NCBI GenBank assembly: GCA_947561585.1
Contig: CANNZV010000258.1
Coordinates: 381,307-445,306, forward strand
Length of the DNA: 64,000 nucleotides
Source of the DNA: Caprella mutica
Lineage: Eukaryota > Arthropoda > Malacostraca > Amphipoda > Caprellidae
Direction of reading: 5' to 3'
Within the stretch, counting starts at the first letter, position 1; each line of letters opens with the position of its first letter. The translations under genes were made by a program, and so were the position numbers. Below, piece by piece: positions 12,889 to 24,109 of this stretch. The notes under the pieces are model-generated. The model was not told the DNA's origin and searched no databases. It worked only from the letters and a program-made list of their open reading frames with translations.

Positions 12889-13594
12889 AATGACACCATC
12901 GACACGCCCCACAATACATTTAACTAATATGTTTTTACTTTTACCTCGGACCGAAAATTCCGAGATCGAATTTTCTAAGACCGAATTTTCCTAGAAATTC
13001 TAGATTACAGCAGTGCTATGGCTGTTATTCAGCAGGCCTTCCTTCTAACCGCTCACTAATTACCTACTCCTTACCAGCAGTTGAGACAGTATAGAGTGGT
13101 GTTAGTGCTTACTAGTGACAGTAGTTAAATACCATCCATAGCAACAGAGAGAGACTTTAGCGTCACAGTAGGTAGCGGCACCTAGCGGCCAAGATGAGTA
13201 CTCCACTGTCATATCAGCAGCCGGGCACTCAACTCGGGTACGTATGTCACACAGATAGAACAATTCAATGAACAAATAGATGAATGTAAAACTTATACAG
13301 ATTAAAACAGCATCCAATAAGTCTTATTTATTAAGTGTTACAGTAAATTAAACAATTTCGTAGAGAATATAAATTTATAATTTTTTTCAAAAACTACACC
13401 TTCATCTCATTGTTCTCTTTATAAATTAATACATTTAACACATTGAATTAACTAAAAATATTAAAATAGATGAAATAAAATCATATGAAAAAATATTTTT
13501 AAATAAGAATTAACTAAATACAACTGTACAAATAAAATAAACAGCAATTCAAAGTCCCTATATTTTTTTCCAGAGATATTTTACCCTAAATTAG

Positions 13595-14920
13595 GGTAAT
13601 AGTCAGTTAATACCAGTAACTGCACGTTAATACCAGTAACTACACGGGGTAATACCAGTAACCACACAGAGCAATATCAGTAACTACACAGGATAATACC
13701 AGTAACTTCACAGAGCAATACAGTAACTACACAGGATAATGCCAGTAACTTAACAGTTAATACCAGTAACTACACAGGGTAATACCAGTAACTCAACAGA
13801 GTACTACAAGTAACTTAACAGTTAATACTGGTAACTACACAGGGTAATACCAGTAACTACACAGGGTAATACCAGTAACTCAACAGAGTAATACAAGTAA
13901 CTTAACAGTTAATACCGGTAACTACACAGGGTAATACCAGTAACTACACAGGGTAATACCAGTAACTACACAGGGTAATACCAGTAACTGCACAGGGTAA
14001 TACCAGTAACTACACAGGGTAATACCAGTAACTGCACAGGGTAATAAAAGTAACTTAACAGTTAATACCGGTAACTACACAGGGTAATACCAGTAACTGC
14101 ACAGGGTAATAAAAGTAACTTAACAGTTAATACCGGTAACTACACAGTTAATACTAGTAACTACGCAGTTAATACCAGTAACTACAGTATTTATACCAGT
14201 AACTACACAGTTAATACCAGTAACTACACAGTTAATACCAATAACTACACAGTTAATACCAGTAACTACATAGTTAATACCAGTAACTACACAGGTAATA
14301 TCAGTAACTACCCAGTTAATACCAGTAACTGAGCAGGGTAATACCAGAAACTACACAGTTAATACCAGTAACTGAACAGGGTAATACCAGTAACTACACG
14401 GGGTAATACCAGTAACTGCACAGGGTAATACCAGTAACTGCACAGGGTAATACCAGTAACTGCACAGGGTTATACCAGTAACTATACAGGGTAATACCAG
14501 TTAGTAGTAATTGCACAGGGTAATACCAGTAACTGCACAGGGTGATACCAGTAACTGCACAGGGTAATACCAGTAACTGCACAGGGTTATACCAGTAACT
14601 ATACAGGGTAATACCAGTAACTGCACAGGGTAATACCGGTAACTATACAGGGTAATACCAGTTAGTAGTAACTGCACAGGGTAATACCAGTAACTGCACA
14701 GGGTAATACCAGTAAAACTATACAGGGTAATATCAGTTAGTTGTAACTGCACAGGGTAATACCAGTAACTGCACAGGGTAATACCAGTAACTACACAGGG
14801 TGATACCAGTAACTATACAGAATAATACCAGTAGTTAGTTATACAGGGTAATACCAGTAAAACTATACAGGGTAATACCAGTAACTGCACAGAGTAATAC
14901 CAGTAACTACACAGAGTAAC
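13595..14920. repeat. minisatellite, 22-bp unit, with compound higher-order variants
   Basis: Core GGTAATACCAGTAACTACAC, about 60 copies over 1.3 kb. Left and middle zones carry CAGTTAATACC variants. The right zone (about 14390-14900) is enriched in ACTGCACAGGG units and contains repeated larger blocks with a GTTAGTAGTAA insertion (near 14500, 14660, 14735), that is, a higher-order structure. Minus-strand frames of repeated 'YWYYPVQLL' are artefacts of the repeat. Confidence 0.92.
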
Positions 14921-15164
14921 ATCCACAGATGACCCCATAATACCGCAAGGAATCTTTCTCAGAGAAGTTCCTTGATGTAATCATTACTATAATCACTATA
15001 ATTTATAAGCCTTATTGCAATGTAATTTGGGTCAACTTGACTTGTGAATGATTGCTTTATATCCCATTGTAGGTTAATTGTTGAATGGTTTAAATACTTA
15101 AAGATTTTCTTATTCTTAATCGAAAAAATGGGAACAAAGTTCACAATGAAGAATTTGGAGCAAT

Positions 15165-15335
15165 TGAAGAGGACGGAAAGATGGAGAGAATGGAGAGCGA
15201 ATGGAGAGAATGGGGGAATGGAGAGAATGGGGGAATGGAGAGAATGGAGAGCGAATGGAGAGAAATGTTGAATGGAGAGAATGGAGAAAATTTGATTACA
15301 AGATGGAGAGAGAATTAGAGATGGAGAAAATAGTG
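15165..15335. repeat. purine-rich short tandem repeat (GAATGGAGA family)
   Basis: Irregular repeats of AATGGAGAGAATGGGGG and AATGGAGAGCG, almost pure purine on the plus strand for about 150 bases. Capable of triplex or slippage behaviour. The 75-residue frame reading through it is a by-product. Confidence 0.8.
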
Positions 15336-15477
15336 AGATAAAAAGAGAGAGAGATATTTATATTTTCATTGCCATTTCACATCGTGTCTGCCAATCAATT
15401 ACAAGGCCTTGACTCTACCAAACAGTGAATTTTTTCACTCACTGTCATCTTTCCAACTCACCAGTCACGACAGTCAC

Positions 15478-16572
15478 GCAATGCAACCATTAGGTAGCGA
15501 TACCAATGCTATTGCTACCAATGCAACCATTAGGTAGCGATACCAATGCTATTGCAACCAATGCAACCATTAGGTAGCGATACCAATGCTATTGCTACCA
15601 ATGCAACCATTAGATAGCGATACCAATGCTATTGCTACCAATGCAACCATTAGGTAGCGATACCAATGCTATTGCAACCAATGCAACCATTAGGTAGCGA
15701 TACCAATGCTATTGCTACCAATGCAACCATTAGATAGCGATACCAATGCTATTGCTACCAATGCAACCATTAGGTAGCGATACCAATGCTATTGCAACCA
15801 ATGCAACCATTAGGTAGCGATACCAATGCTATTGCTACCAATGCAACCATTAGATAGCGATACCAATGCTATTGCTACCAATGCAACCATTAGATAGTGA
15901 TACCAATGCTATTGCTACCAATGCAACCATTAGGTAGCGATACCAATGCTATTGCTACCAATGCAACCATTAGGTAGCGATACCAATGCTATTGCTACCA
16001 ATGCAACCATTAGGTAGCGATACCAATGCTATTGCTACCAATGCAACCATTAGGTAGCGATACCAATGCTATTGCTACCAATGCAACCATTAGGTAGCGA
16101 TACCAATGCTATTGCTACCAATGCAACCATTAGGTAGCGATACCAATGCTATTGCTACCAATGCAACCATTAGATAGCGATACCAATGCTATTGCTACCA
16201 ATGCAACCATTAGGTAGCGATACCAATGCTATTGCTACCAATGCAACCATTAGGTAGCGATACCAATGCTATTGCTACCAATGCAACCATTAGGTAGCGA
16301 TACCAATGCTATTGCTACCAATGCAACCATTAGGTAGCGATACCAATGCTATTGCTACCAATGCAACCATTAGGTAGCGATACCAATGCTATTGCTACCA
16401 ATGCAACCATTAGGTAGCGATACCAATGCTATTGCTACCAATGCAACCATTAGGTAGCGATACCAATGCTATTGCTACCAATGCAACCATTAGGTAGCGA
16501 TACCAATGCTATTGCTACCAATGCAACCATTAGGTAGCGATACTAAGCAATGCTATTGCTACCAATGCAAAG
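15478..16572. repeat. minisatellite, 40-bp unit containing a hairpin
   Basis: About 27 tandem 40-bp units. Each contains the inverted pair GGTAGCGATA and TATTGCTACC separated by 7 bases. Variant positions (TAGGTAG or TAGATAG; ATTGCTACC or ATTGCAACC) are arranged as a 120-bp three-unit higher-order repeat, present three times at 15521-15880. The right two thirds are almost homogeneous. Confidence 0.93.
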
Positions 16573-16574
16573 AG

Positions 16575-17597
16575 TCGAATAAAGATTGACAACTGAATTA
16601 CTGTTTGTGTTTAATGTATGTCAACATAATGATCTAATATCTTTTAAAAATGTGTATTCATAAATGTTATCATAGAGTTTTAAATAAATTATTTCAATTA
16701 TTAGTAACTACCGTATAGAGTTTGTATTTAAACTTGTATATTGTAAAATATTCAGATCAGATTGTTGTTTGAAGTTAATTATCTCTGTAACTCTGAAATA
16801 TATTTTACACATTATTTTGTTCAAGTGTTTTTAGTGTCAGTAGAAATATTTGACAGTTTGAGGAAATTTATTGTCTTGTGAGGTTGTAAAAGTTCCCTAG
16901 AATAGAGAATGTGTTGATGAAAGTCATTGAATCCCGTGGATCTTTTAGGCCATTTGTATCCTCTGTGGCTAAAAATGTAAAGTGTTTTTGAGATAATTAG
17001 TGAGAAGTTTAGGAGGATAATTTAGAATTAGAGACTTGCCATTGGTTTGATGGTAGAATTATTGGTGACCAGTAGTATTTGGAGAAAGGAGAGGAGGAAA
17101 TTTGAGGGTTGAGCTTTGGTGAAGAATAAAAGTGGTGTATTGCATTCATAACGGTTTGTTTAAACTCTCCCTAATTGTCTGTCACTGACACTCTGCTCAT
17201 GGAAGAGTCTTAATTAGGTAGTTTATTAGTCTTGATAGACCCTGCAGGGTGACGTCTTCTCTCACCGTAGCCTAAGGCTCCATCGTAGGTCTCAGTCGAT
17301 GAAGATCACCGCCCACCATAGCTGTGGAGATACTCACCTGAACGAGTGACTGAATCTTTCAGATGAAGTTGCTTACCTAACGATGCAGTCAGAGCCATCA
17401 TAAAATACAAATGATAGCGGACCAGAAATTGAAGTACAGTAGATTGCAGAACGGCTTCTGATTTTGCAAAGCAGCCATTCAAATAGCAGTAGCAATATCC
17501 AGTCAGTTCCGTCCCTAGTACTGTGATTCAAACGAGTCCTCATCCACTCCAATTGGCTTTGTTCCACTGGATGACTGAACCCAGTACTGGCACACTA
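16575..17597. other. spacer without recognisable features
   Basis: AT-rich on the left. A somewhat more GC-rich stretch lies at about 17230-17580 (including CACCGTAGCCTAAGGCTCC) with no frame, RNA fold or repeat that I recognise. Confidence 0.4.
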
Positions 17598-18284
17598 CAG
17601 GGTGTTGCAAAATATAGGAAACCCATTTTCAAATTAGTTTATTTTACAAATTATCAAAGCTTGAAACACCAATTATAAAACCGTATTGACAAATGTTCAA
17701 AATCACTTTATAATCAAAAAGTGATCATGTCGCAGGGGAAAAGAATGAACATTTGAAAACATTAATCTTTTTCAAGAACAGGTAATTGAGAAATCAAAAT
17801 ATCAATCAGAAGGAAAGGATTAGACATCACTAAAGATACATTTCACCAAAACATGATTTGAGATATCATTCATTGAAAAAGCATGTAAAGCACGAGTTCC
17901 TAGAACTGATTTACTGCACCGTCTAAATTTTGTAAAAGGTTTTGTGCAAAGAACACACTTTTTGTAGAAGATATCGTTATTGGTGACGAAGATGTATTTT
18001 GATGAATGAAAGAGTCAATAACAAAAACGTTATTTGAATGGAAAATAGTAGGATTCAATTTTTACTACTACCATATGGAAATGAATTATTCATATTATGA
18101 ACATTTTTTTTTTTTTTTAAATCCACTGCAGGATGTTCAATTTTTTATCTCAACTCTCAACAGATTATCAAGATAGATGCAGAAAAAGTAAAGGAAAAAA
18201 AGGAGTATTTAGAAAAATTTTAGCTTTGATAGTTTGTAAAATAAACTAGTTTGAAAATGGGTTTCCTTTTTTTGCGCAACACTG
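17598..18284 (+). mobile_element. decayed Tc1-like DNA transposon
   Basis: Imperfect terminal inverted repeats of about 60 bp: left CAGGGTGTTGC then GGAAACCCATTTTCAAA; right the complement, ending GCAACACTG. The left end abuts a TA; the right TA is not preserved. Inside, a broken plus-strand frame reads KARVPRTDLLHRLNFVKGF and then, after a shift, DIVIGDEDVF. These resemble the 'KARL.FAK...FSDES.F' region of Tc1/mariner transposases, with the DE of the first catalytic block visible. About 690 bp, clearly inactive, internally deleted. Confidence 0.65.
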
Positions 18285-19515
18285 CGAAGAGTTTCCAGTC
18301 ACACCCACTTATTAGGACTCAGTACCCTATTCATATTCCCTTCAGTGATTGTGTGAAAAAAAAACAGTACTTATTAGTTAAAGGTGAGACCCACAGCCTC
18401 CAAAGTTCGATTGATGTTGTAAGTTGAACTACTCCATACGTAGATCATTTATTAATTGAATTATTATCACAATGTAAATGTAGGGTTTATTCACTAAGCC
18501 TCTGTCTCATATATTATTTAAATAGCGTACCTACACATAATTTAAACTATAGGTGTGTCTCTATCAACCTTGTTCTATTGGTACGATATTTAATTTGATG
18601 CTAACTAGTGAAAAGATGGATTCATTTGACAAGTAACGTAAACAGTAAATTAAATAAATCGATTTTTCTCTTCGGACAAACAGTAACCCAATTAATAAAT
18701 GATCACTCGGAAGTAATTTTTATCTACGCAACCATGTGAATGAATGAAAGAATCTCACTGATAATAATATTGGAAATATTTGATAACCTGAATAATATCC
18801 AAAGAAAAGAAACAATTAAGAAACACTGGGGTAAGCCTCAATCATGTAATATGTTATAAGTAACTCAAATATTATTAGTAATTACCGTAGAGTTTTTAAA
18901 AGTAATTGAAATATTGTTAGTAATTACCGTAGATTCAATAAAGAGATAAATATTGATAATATTTAACCAAATGGTTGAGTTCTCAGTTACCTGAATACGT
19001 ATCCATCTACAGAAAATTATTTAATTCTTACTAACACAACTCTTTCAATAGCCATTATATATAGTGTACATTAGTTCACTGACTGCAATTCCCTTATTAT
19101 TGCTACTGAAAGTCTGCCTATAAAACAGTACATACATAATAACACTCACTGTCTACTGTCTAGGGGTCCATAGGAGTTATTCGGTACATAATAATAAAGT
19201 TATGTTATTATAAAGTTATAATTAATTGTAACTTCTGATGTTATTACTCATACAATTTGATGATATTTTGATGTTTAATATGATGACGATATTTTGATAG
19301 TCAATTAGGTTGATTTATGTTGCAGCTAACTTCAATAACAATCTGTCAATAAATATTAGTTTATGTTACTTATATTCCAGTTATTTGCCAAATATTTTCC
19401 TGTTTCTGTTTCTTATCTTCGATACTAGTTTAATATTTGGAAATTTACTTCAGATCACATGTACATTCGTCAACCCAGTCAAGTTTTGGGTGAGGATTGA
19501 ACATGAGGAAATTCT
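18285..19515. other. spacer with a small duplicated motif
   Basis: No gene. At 18855-18945 a segment of about 45 bp is repeated twice in tandem (core ATTAGTAATTACCGTAGA); a related single copy occurs at about 16695-16725. Otherwise AT-rich with nothing recognised. Confidence 0.4.
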
Positions 19516-19518
19516 TGA

Positions 19519-20196
19519 GGGTAATTCTACATGTGGGTTTTCTTTGGGTGACGATTCTACATGTGGGAATTCTTTGGGTGACGATTCTACATGTGGGATT
19601 TCTTTGGGTGACGATTCTACATGTGGGATTTCTTTGGTTGACGATTCTACATGTGGGATTTCTTTGGGTGACGATTCTACATGTGGGATTTCTTTGGGTG
19701 ACGATTCTACATGTGGGATTTCTTTGGGTGACGATTCTACATGTGGGATTTCTTTGGGTGACGATTCTACATGTGGGATTTCTTTGGGTGACGATTCTAC
19801 ATGTGGGATTTCTTTGGGTGACGATTCTACATGTGGGAATTCTTTGGGTGACGATTCTACATGTGGGATTTCTTTGGGTGACGATTCTACATGTGGGATT
19901 TCTTTGGTTGACGATTCTACATGTGGGATTTCTTTGGGTGACGATTCTACATGTGGGATTTCTTTGGGTGACGATTCTACATGTGGGATTTCTTTGGGTG
20001 ACGATTCTACATGTGGGATTTCTTTGGGTGACGATTCTACATGTGGGATTTCTTTGGGTGACGATTCTACATGTGGGATTTCTTTGGGTGACGATTCTAC
20101 ATGTGGGATTTCTTTGGGTGACGATTCTACATGTGGGATTTCTTTGGGTGACGATTCTACATGTGGGATTTCATTGGGTGACGATTCTACATGTGC
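19519..20196. repeat. minisatellite, 30-bp unit
   Basis: About 22.5 copies with core CATGTGGGATTTCTTTGGGT, extremely uniform; rare variants (GGGAATTC, GGTTGAC) recur in spaced pairs. The period is a multiple of 3, so two plus frames stay open (repeated DDSTCGISLG or LHVGFLWVTI). The longer frame starts only at a TTG, has no Kozak ATG and no recognised flanking exons, so I treat it as non-coding satellite. Confidence 0.88.
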
Positions 20197-20575
20197 TCCT
20201 TTATATTTTCTCTTGACATCTGAAAATCTCAGATAGTTTTAGATTTCTTCTTTCTCTAATATATTTTCTCTCTGAAGATGCAAAAGTTGTTGCAGTTCAT
20301 CTGGTAAGATATGCGGAAGTGTCTGTAGCCCCGAACTCCGCATGCTATTCAGTACTTAGTGGTACATCGATCTGATGTCATGTACTCACTATATGGAGTC
20401 AGAGGTAAACAAGTTAGGTGGGAAGAATGTAACTAATTTACCTGATTAAGGAGATGGTACAAAAACATAATAGTGAACATTGTTAAGAAATCTCCAGGAG
20501 GTAGACAAGATAATAGCCTCTCTTTTAACCTACACCGTCACCATATTAATATTACATAATAAACATATCAGAGTA

Positions 20576-20645
20576 TCCCTGGTAGCAATGATTCTCGAGA
20601 CAATGTTGTCATAATATTGGTACAAGAACATTGCTATACCTGGGA
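20576..20645. repeat. palindromic dispersed repeat, copy 2
   Basis: Imperfect palindrome with termini CCCTGGTAGCAATG and CATTGCTATACCTGGG. It is the reverse complement of copy 1 at 2750-2814 with few differences. The same family as 41254-41350. Confidence 0.6.
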
Positions 20646-20742
20646 TATACGTATGGTAAATTTGTTTAAAAATATTTATACATCATATAATGGCTAATAG
20701 TGTTTGATTAACTATAATATTTGCACAAATATAAATATTTCA

Positions 20743-20966
20743 TTAGTAAATAGTTCATATTTCATTAGTAAATTGTTCATATTTCATTTAGTAAATTGTT
20801 CATATTTCATTTAGTAAATTGTTCATATTTCATTTAGTAAATTGTTCATATTTCATTTAGTAAATTGTTCATATTTCATTTAGTAAATTGTTCATATTTC
20901 ATTTAGTAAATTGTTGATATTTCATTTAGTAAATTGTTCATATTTCATTTAGTAAATTGTTCATAT
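20743..20966. repeat. minisatellite, 23-bp unit
   Basis: About 9-10 tandem copies with core TTCATATTTCATTTAGTAAA; the first two copies lack a TTA-type segment and look like the diverged edge of the array. Confidence 0.9.
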
Positions 20967-21447
20967 GTAATAACTACACATGAGCCCTTAACTTATTACT
21001 ATAGTTTATTAATTATCATTTGTCTCATATCACATTCATAACTAACATATAACAGCATGCCCTGTACAGCATATACTCCTATTGTTTAGGAATTTTTCAA
21101 AAAGATAAAATAACAAAGTATGAAAACAGGATTAATCATTTAACGGAAGAATATTTCTATTTTCTAAATCTAAATTTAATTCCATGTTAATGTGACAATG
21201 TGCCTATTGTTGAACACAATGCAGTTCTGGTTAATTAAGTAATCAACATTTCTTGTCAATGACTTCATCAAACAAAACTACAGCAATATTTCTAAATGAT
21301 GTTAGTGTATCAAATTCCTTCTGGTGATTCCCAATGCATTTCTTTACACAATATTGATAGTGCTTTAAAACATGAAATGAAATAATGAGGCTTTGTACCA
21401 AATACTACAGCAATAATGGAATAAATTGGCTAGTAATGAAATGGCTG

Positions 21448-24105
21448 TACAGCTACTTGCTTTACATTGATGGTTGTACAGCTACTTGCTTTGCATTGAT
21501 GGTTGTACAGCTACTTGCTTTGCATTGATGGTTGTACAGCTACTTGCTTTGCATTGATGGTTGTACAGCTACTTGCTTTACATTGATGGTTGTACAGCTA
21601 CTTGCTTTGCATTGATAATTGTACAGCTACTTGCTTTGCATTGATGGTTGTACAGCTACTTGCTTTGCATTGATGGTTGTACAGCTACTTGCTTTGCATT
21701 GATGGTTGTACAGCTACTTGCTTTGCATTGATGGTTGTACAGCTACTTGCTTTGCATTGATGGTTGTACAGCTACTTGCTTTGCATTGATGGTTGTACAG
21801 CTACTTGCTTTACATTGATGGTTGTACAGCTACTTGCTTTGCATTGATGGTTGTACAGCTACTTGCTTTGCATTGATGGTTGTACAGCTACTTGCTTTGC
21901 ATTGATGGTTGTACAGCTACTTGCTTTGCATTGATGGTTGTACAGCTACTTGCTTTGCATTGATGGTTGTACAGCTACTTGCTTTGCATTGATGGTTGTA
22001 CAGCTACTTGCTTTGCATTGATAATTGTACAGCTACTTGCTTTGCATTGATGGTTGTACAGCTACTTGCTTTGCATTGATGGTTGTACAGCTACTTGCTT
22101 TGCATTGATAATTGTACAGCTACTTGCTTTGCATTGATGGCTGTACAGCTACTTGCTTTGCATTGATGGCTGTACAGCTACTTGCTTTGCATTGATAATT
22201 GTACAGCTACTTGCTTTGCATTGATGGCTGAGCAGCTACTTGCTTTGCATTGATGGTTGTACAGCTACTTGCTTTGCATTGATGGTTGTACAGCTACTTG
22301 CTTTGCATTGATGGTTGTACAGCTACTTGCTTTGCATTGATGGTTGTACAGCTACTTGCTTTGCATTGATGGTTGTACAGCTACTTGCTTTGCATTGATA
22401 ATTGTACAGCTACTTGCTTTGCATTGATGGCTGTACAGCTACTTGCTTTGCATTGATGGCTGTACAGCTACTTGCTTTGCATTGATAATTGTACAGCTAC
22501 TTGCTTTGCATTGATGGCTGAGCAGCTACTTGCTTTGCATTGATGGTTGTACAGCTACTTGCTTTGCATTGATGGCTGTACAGCTACTTGCTTTGCATTG
22601 ATGGCTGTACAGCTACTTGCTTTGCATTGATGGCTGGGCAACTACTTGCTTTGCATTGATGGCTGTACAGCTACTTGCTTTGCATTAATGGCTGTACAGC
22701 TACTTGCTTTGCATTGATGGTTGTACAGCTACTTGCTTTGCATTGATGGTTGTACAGCTACTTGCTTTGCATTGATGGCTGTACAGCTACTTGCTTTGCA
22801 TTGATGGCTGGGCAGCTACTTGCTTTGCATTGATGGCTGTACAGCTACTTGCTTTGCATTAATGGCTGCACAGCTACTTGCTTTGCATTAATGGCTGTAC
22901 AGCTATTTGCTTTGCATTAATGGCTGTACAGCTACTTGCTTTGCATTGATGGCTGTACAGCTACTTGCTTTGCATTAATGGCTGTACAGCTATTTGCTTT
23001 GCATTGATGGCTGTACAGCTACTTGCTTTGCATTGATGGCTGTACAGCTATTTGCTTTGCATTGATGGTTGTACAGCTATTTGCTTTGCATTAATGGCTG
23101 TACAGCTACTTGCTTTGCATTAATGGCTGTACAGCTACTTGCTTTGCATTGATGGCTGTACAGCTACTTGCTTTGCATTAATGGCTGTACAGCTATTTGC
23201 TTTGCATTAATGGTTGTACAGCTACTTGCTTTGCATTGATGGCTGTACAGCTATTTGCTTTGCATTGATGGCATTACAGCTACTTGCTTTGCATTAATGG
23301 CTGTACAGCTATTTGCTTTGCATTGTTGGTTGTACAGCTACTTGCTTTGCATTAATGGCTGTACAGCTATTTGCTTTGCATTGATGGTTGTACAGCTACT
23401 TGCTTTGCATTAATGGCTGTACAGCTATTTGCTTTGCATTGATGGTTGTACAGCTACTTGCTTTACATTGATGGTTGTACAGCTACTTACTTTGCATTGA
23501 TGGTTGTACAGCTACTTGCTTTACATTGATGGTTGTACAGCTACTTACTTTGCATTGATGGTTGTACAGCTACTTGCTTTGCATTGATGGTTGTACAGCT
23601 ACTTGCTTTGCATTGATGGTTGTACAGCTACTTGCTTTGCATTGATGGTTGTACAGCTACTTGCTTTGCATTGATGGTTGTACAGCTACTTGCTTTGCAT
23701 TGATGGTTGTACAGCTACTTGCTTTGCATTGATGGTTGTACAGCTACTTGCTTTGCATTGATGGTTGTACAGCTACTTGCTTTGCATTGATGGTTGTACA
23801 GCTACTTGCTTTGCATTGATGGTTGTACAGCTACTTGCTTTGCATTGATGGTTGTACAGCTACTTGCTTTGCATTGATGGTTGTACAGCTACTTGCTTTG
23901 CATTGATGGTTGTACAGCTACTTGCTTTGCATTGATGGTTGTACAGCTACTTGCTTTGCATTGATGGTTGTACAGCTACTTGCTTTGCATTGATGGTTGT
24001 ACAGCTACTTGTTTTGTATTGATGGTTGTACAGCTACTTGCTTTGCATTGATGGCTGTACAGCTACTTGCTTTGCATTGATGGTTGTACAACTACTTGCT
24101 TCGCA
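21448..24105. repeat. large minisatellite, 29-bp unit, about 92 copies
   Basis: Core GTACAGCTACTTGCTTTGCA, 2.66 kb, the largest array in the window. Variants are zoned: the first and last thirds are mostly GGTTGTACAG; the middle (about 22130-23400) is mostly GGCTGTACAG with TTAATGG and CTATTTGC variants. A block including the TGATAATTG and GGCTGAGCAG variants near 22090-22250 recurs near 22390-22540, showing a block duplication of roughly 300 bp. The period is not a multiple of 3 and there is no long frame. Confidence 0.95.
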
Positions 24106-24109
24106 ATTT

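Noticed and set aside
13595..16572. CRISPR-like regularity of repeats
   Set aside because: These are head-to-tail units without unique spacers, in a eukaryotic genome, so they are minisatellites.
19310..20236. 308-residue frame of repeated DDSTCGISLG with a hydrophobic leader
   Set aside because: It has no ATG start (TTG only), is made of a 30-bp satellite whose period is a multiple of three, and a second frame of the same array is equally open.
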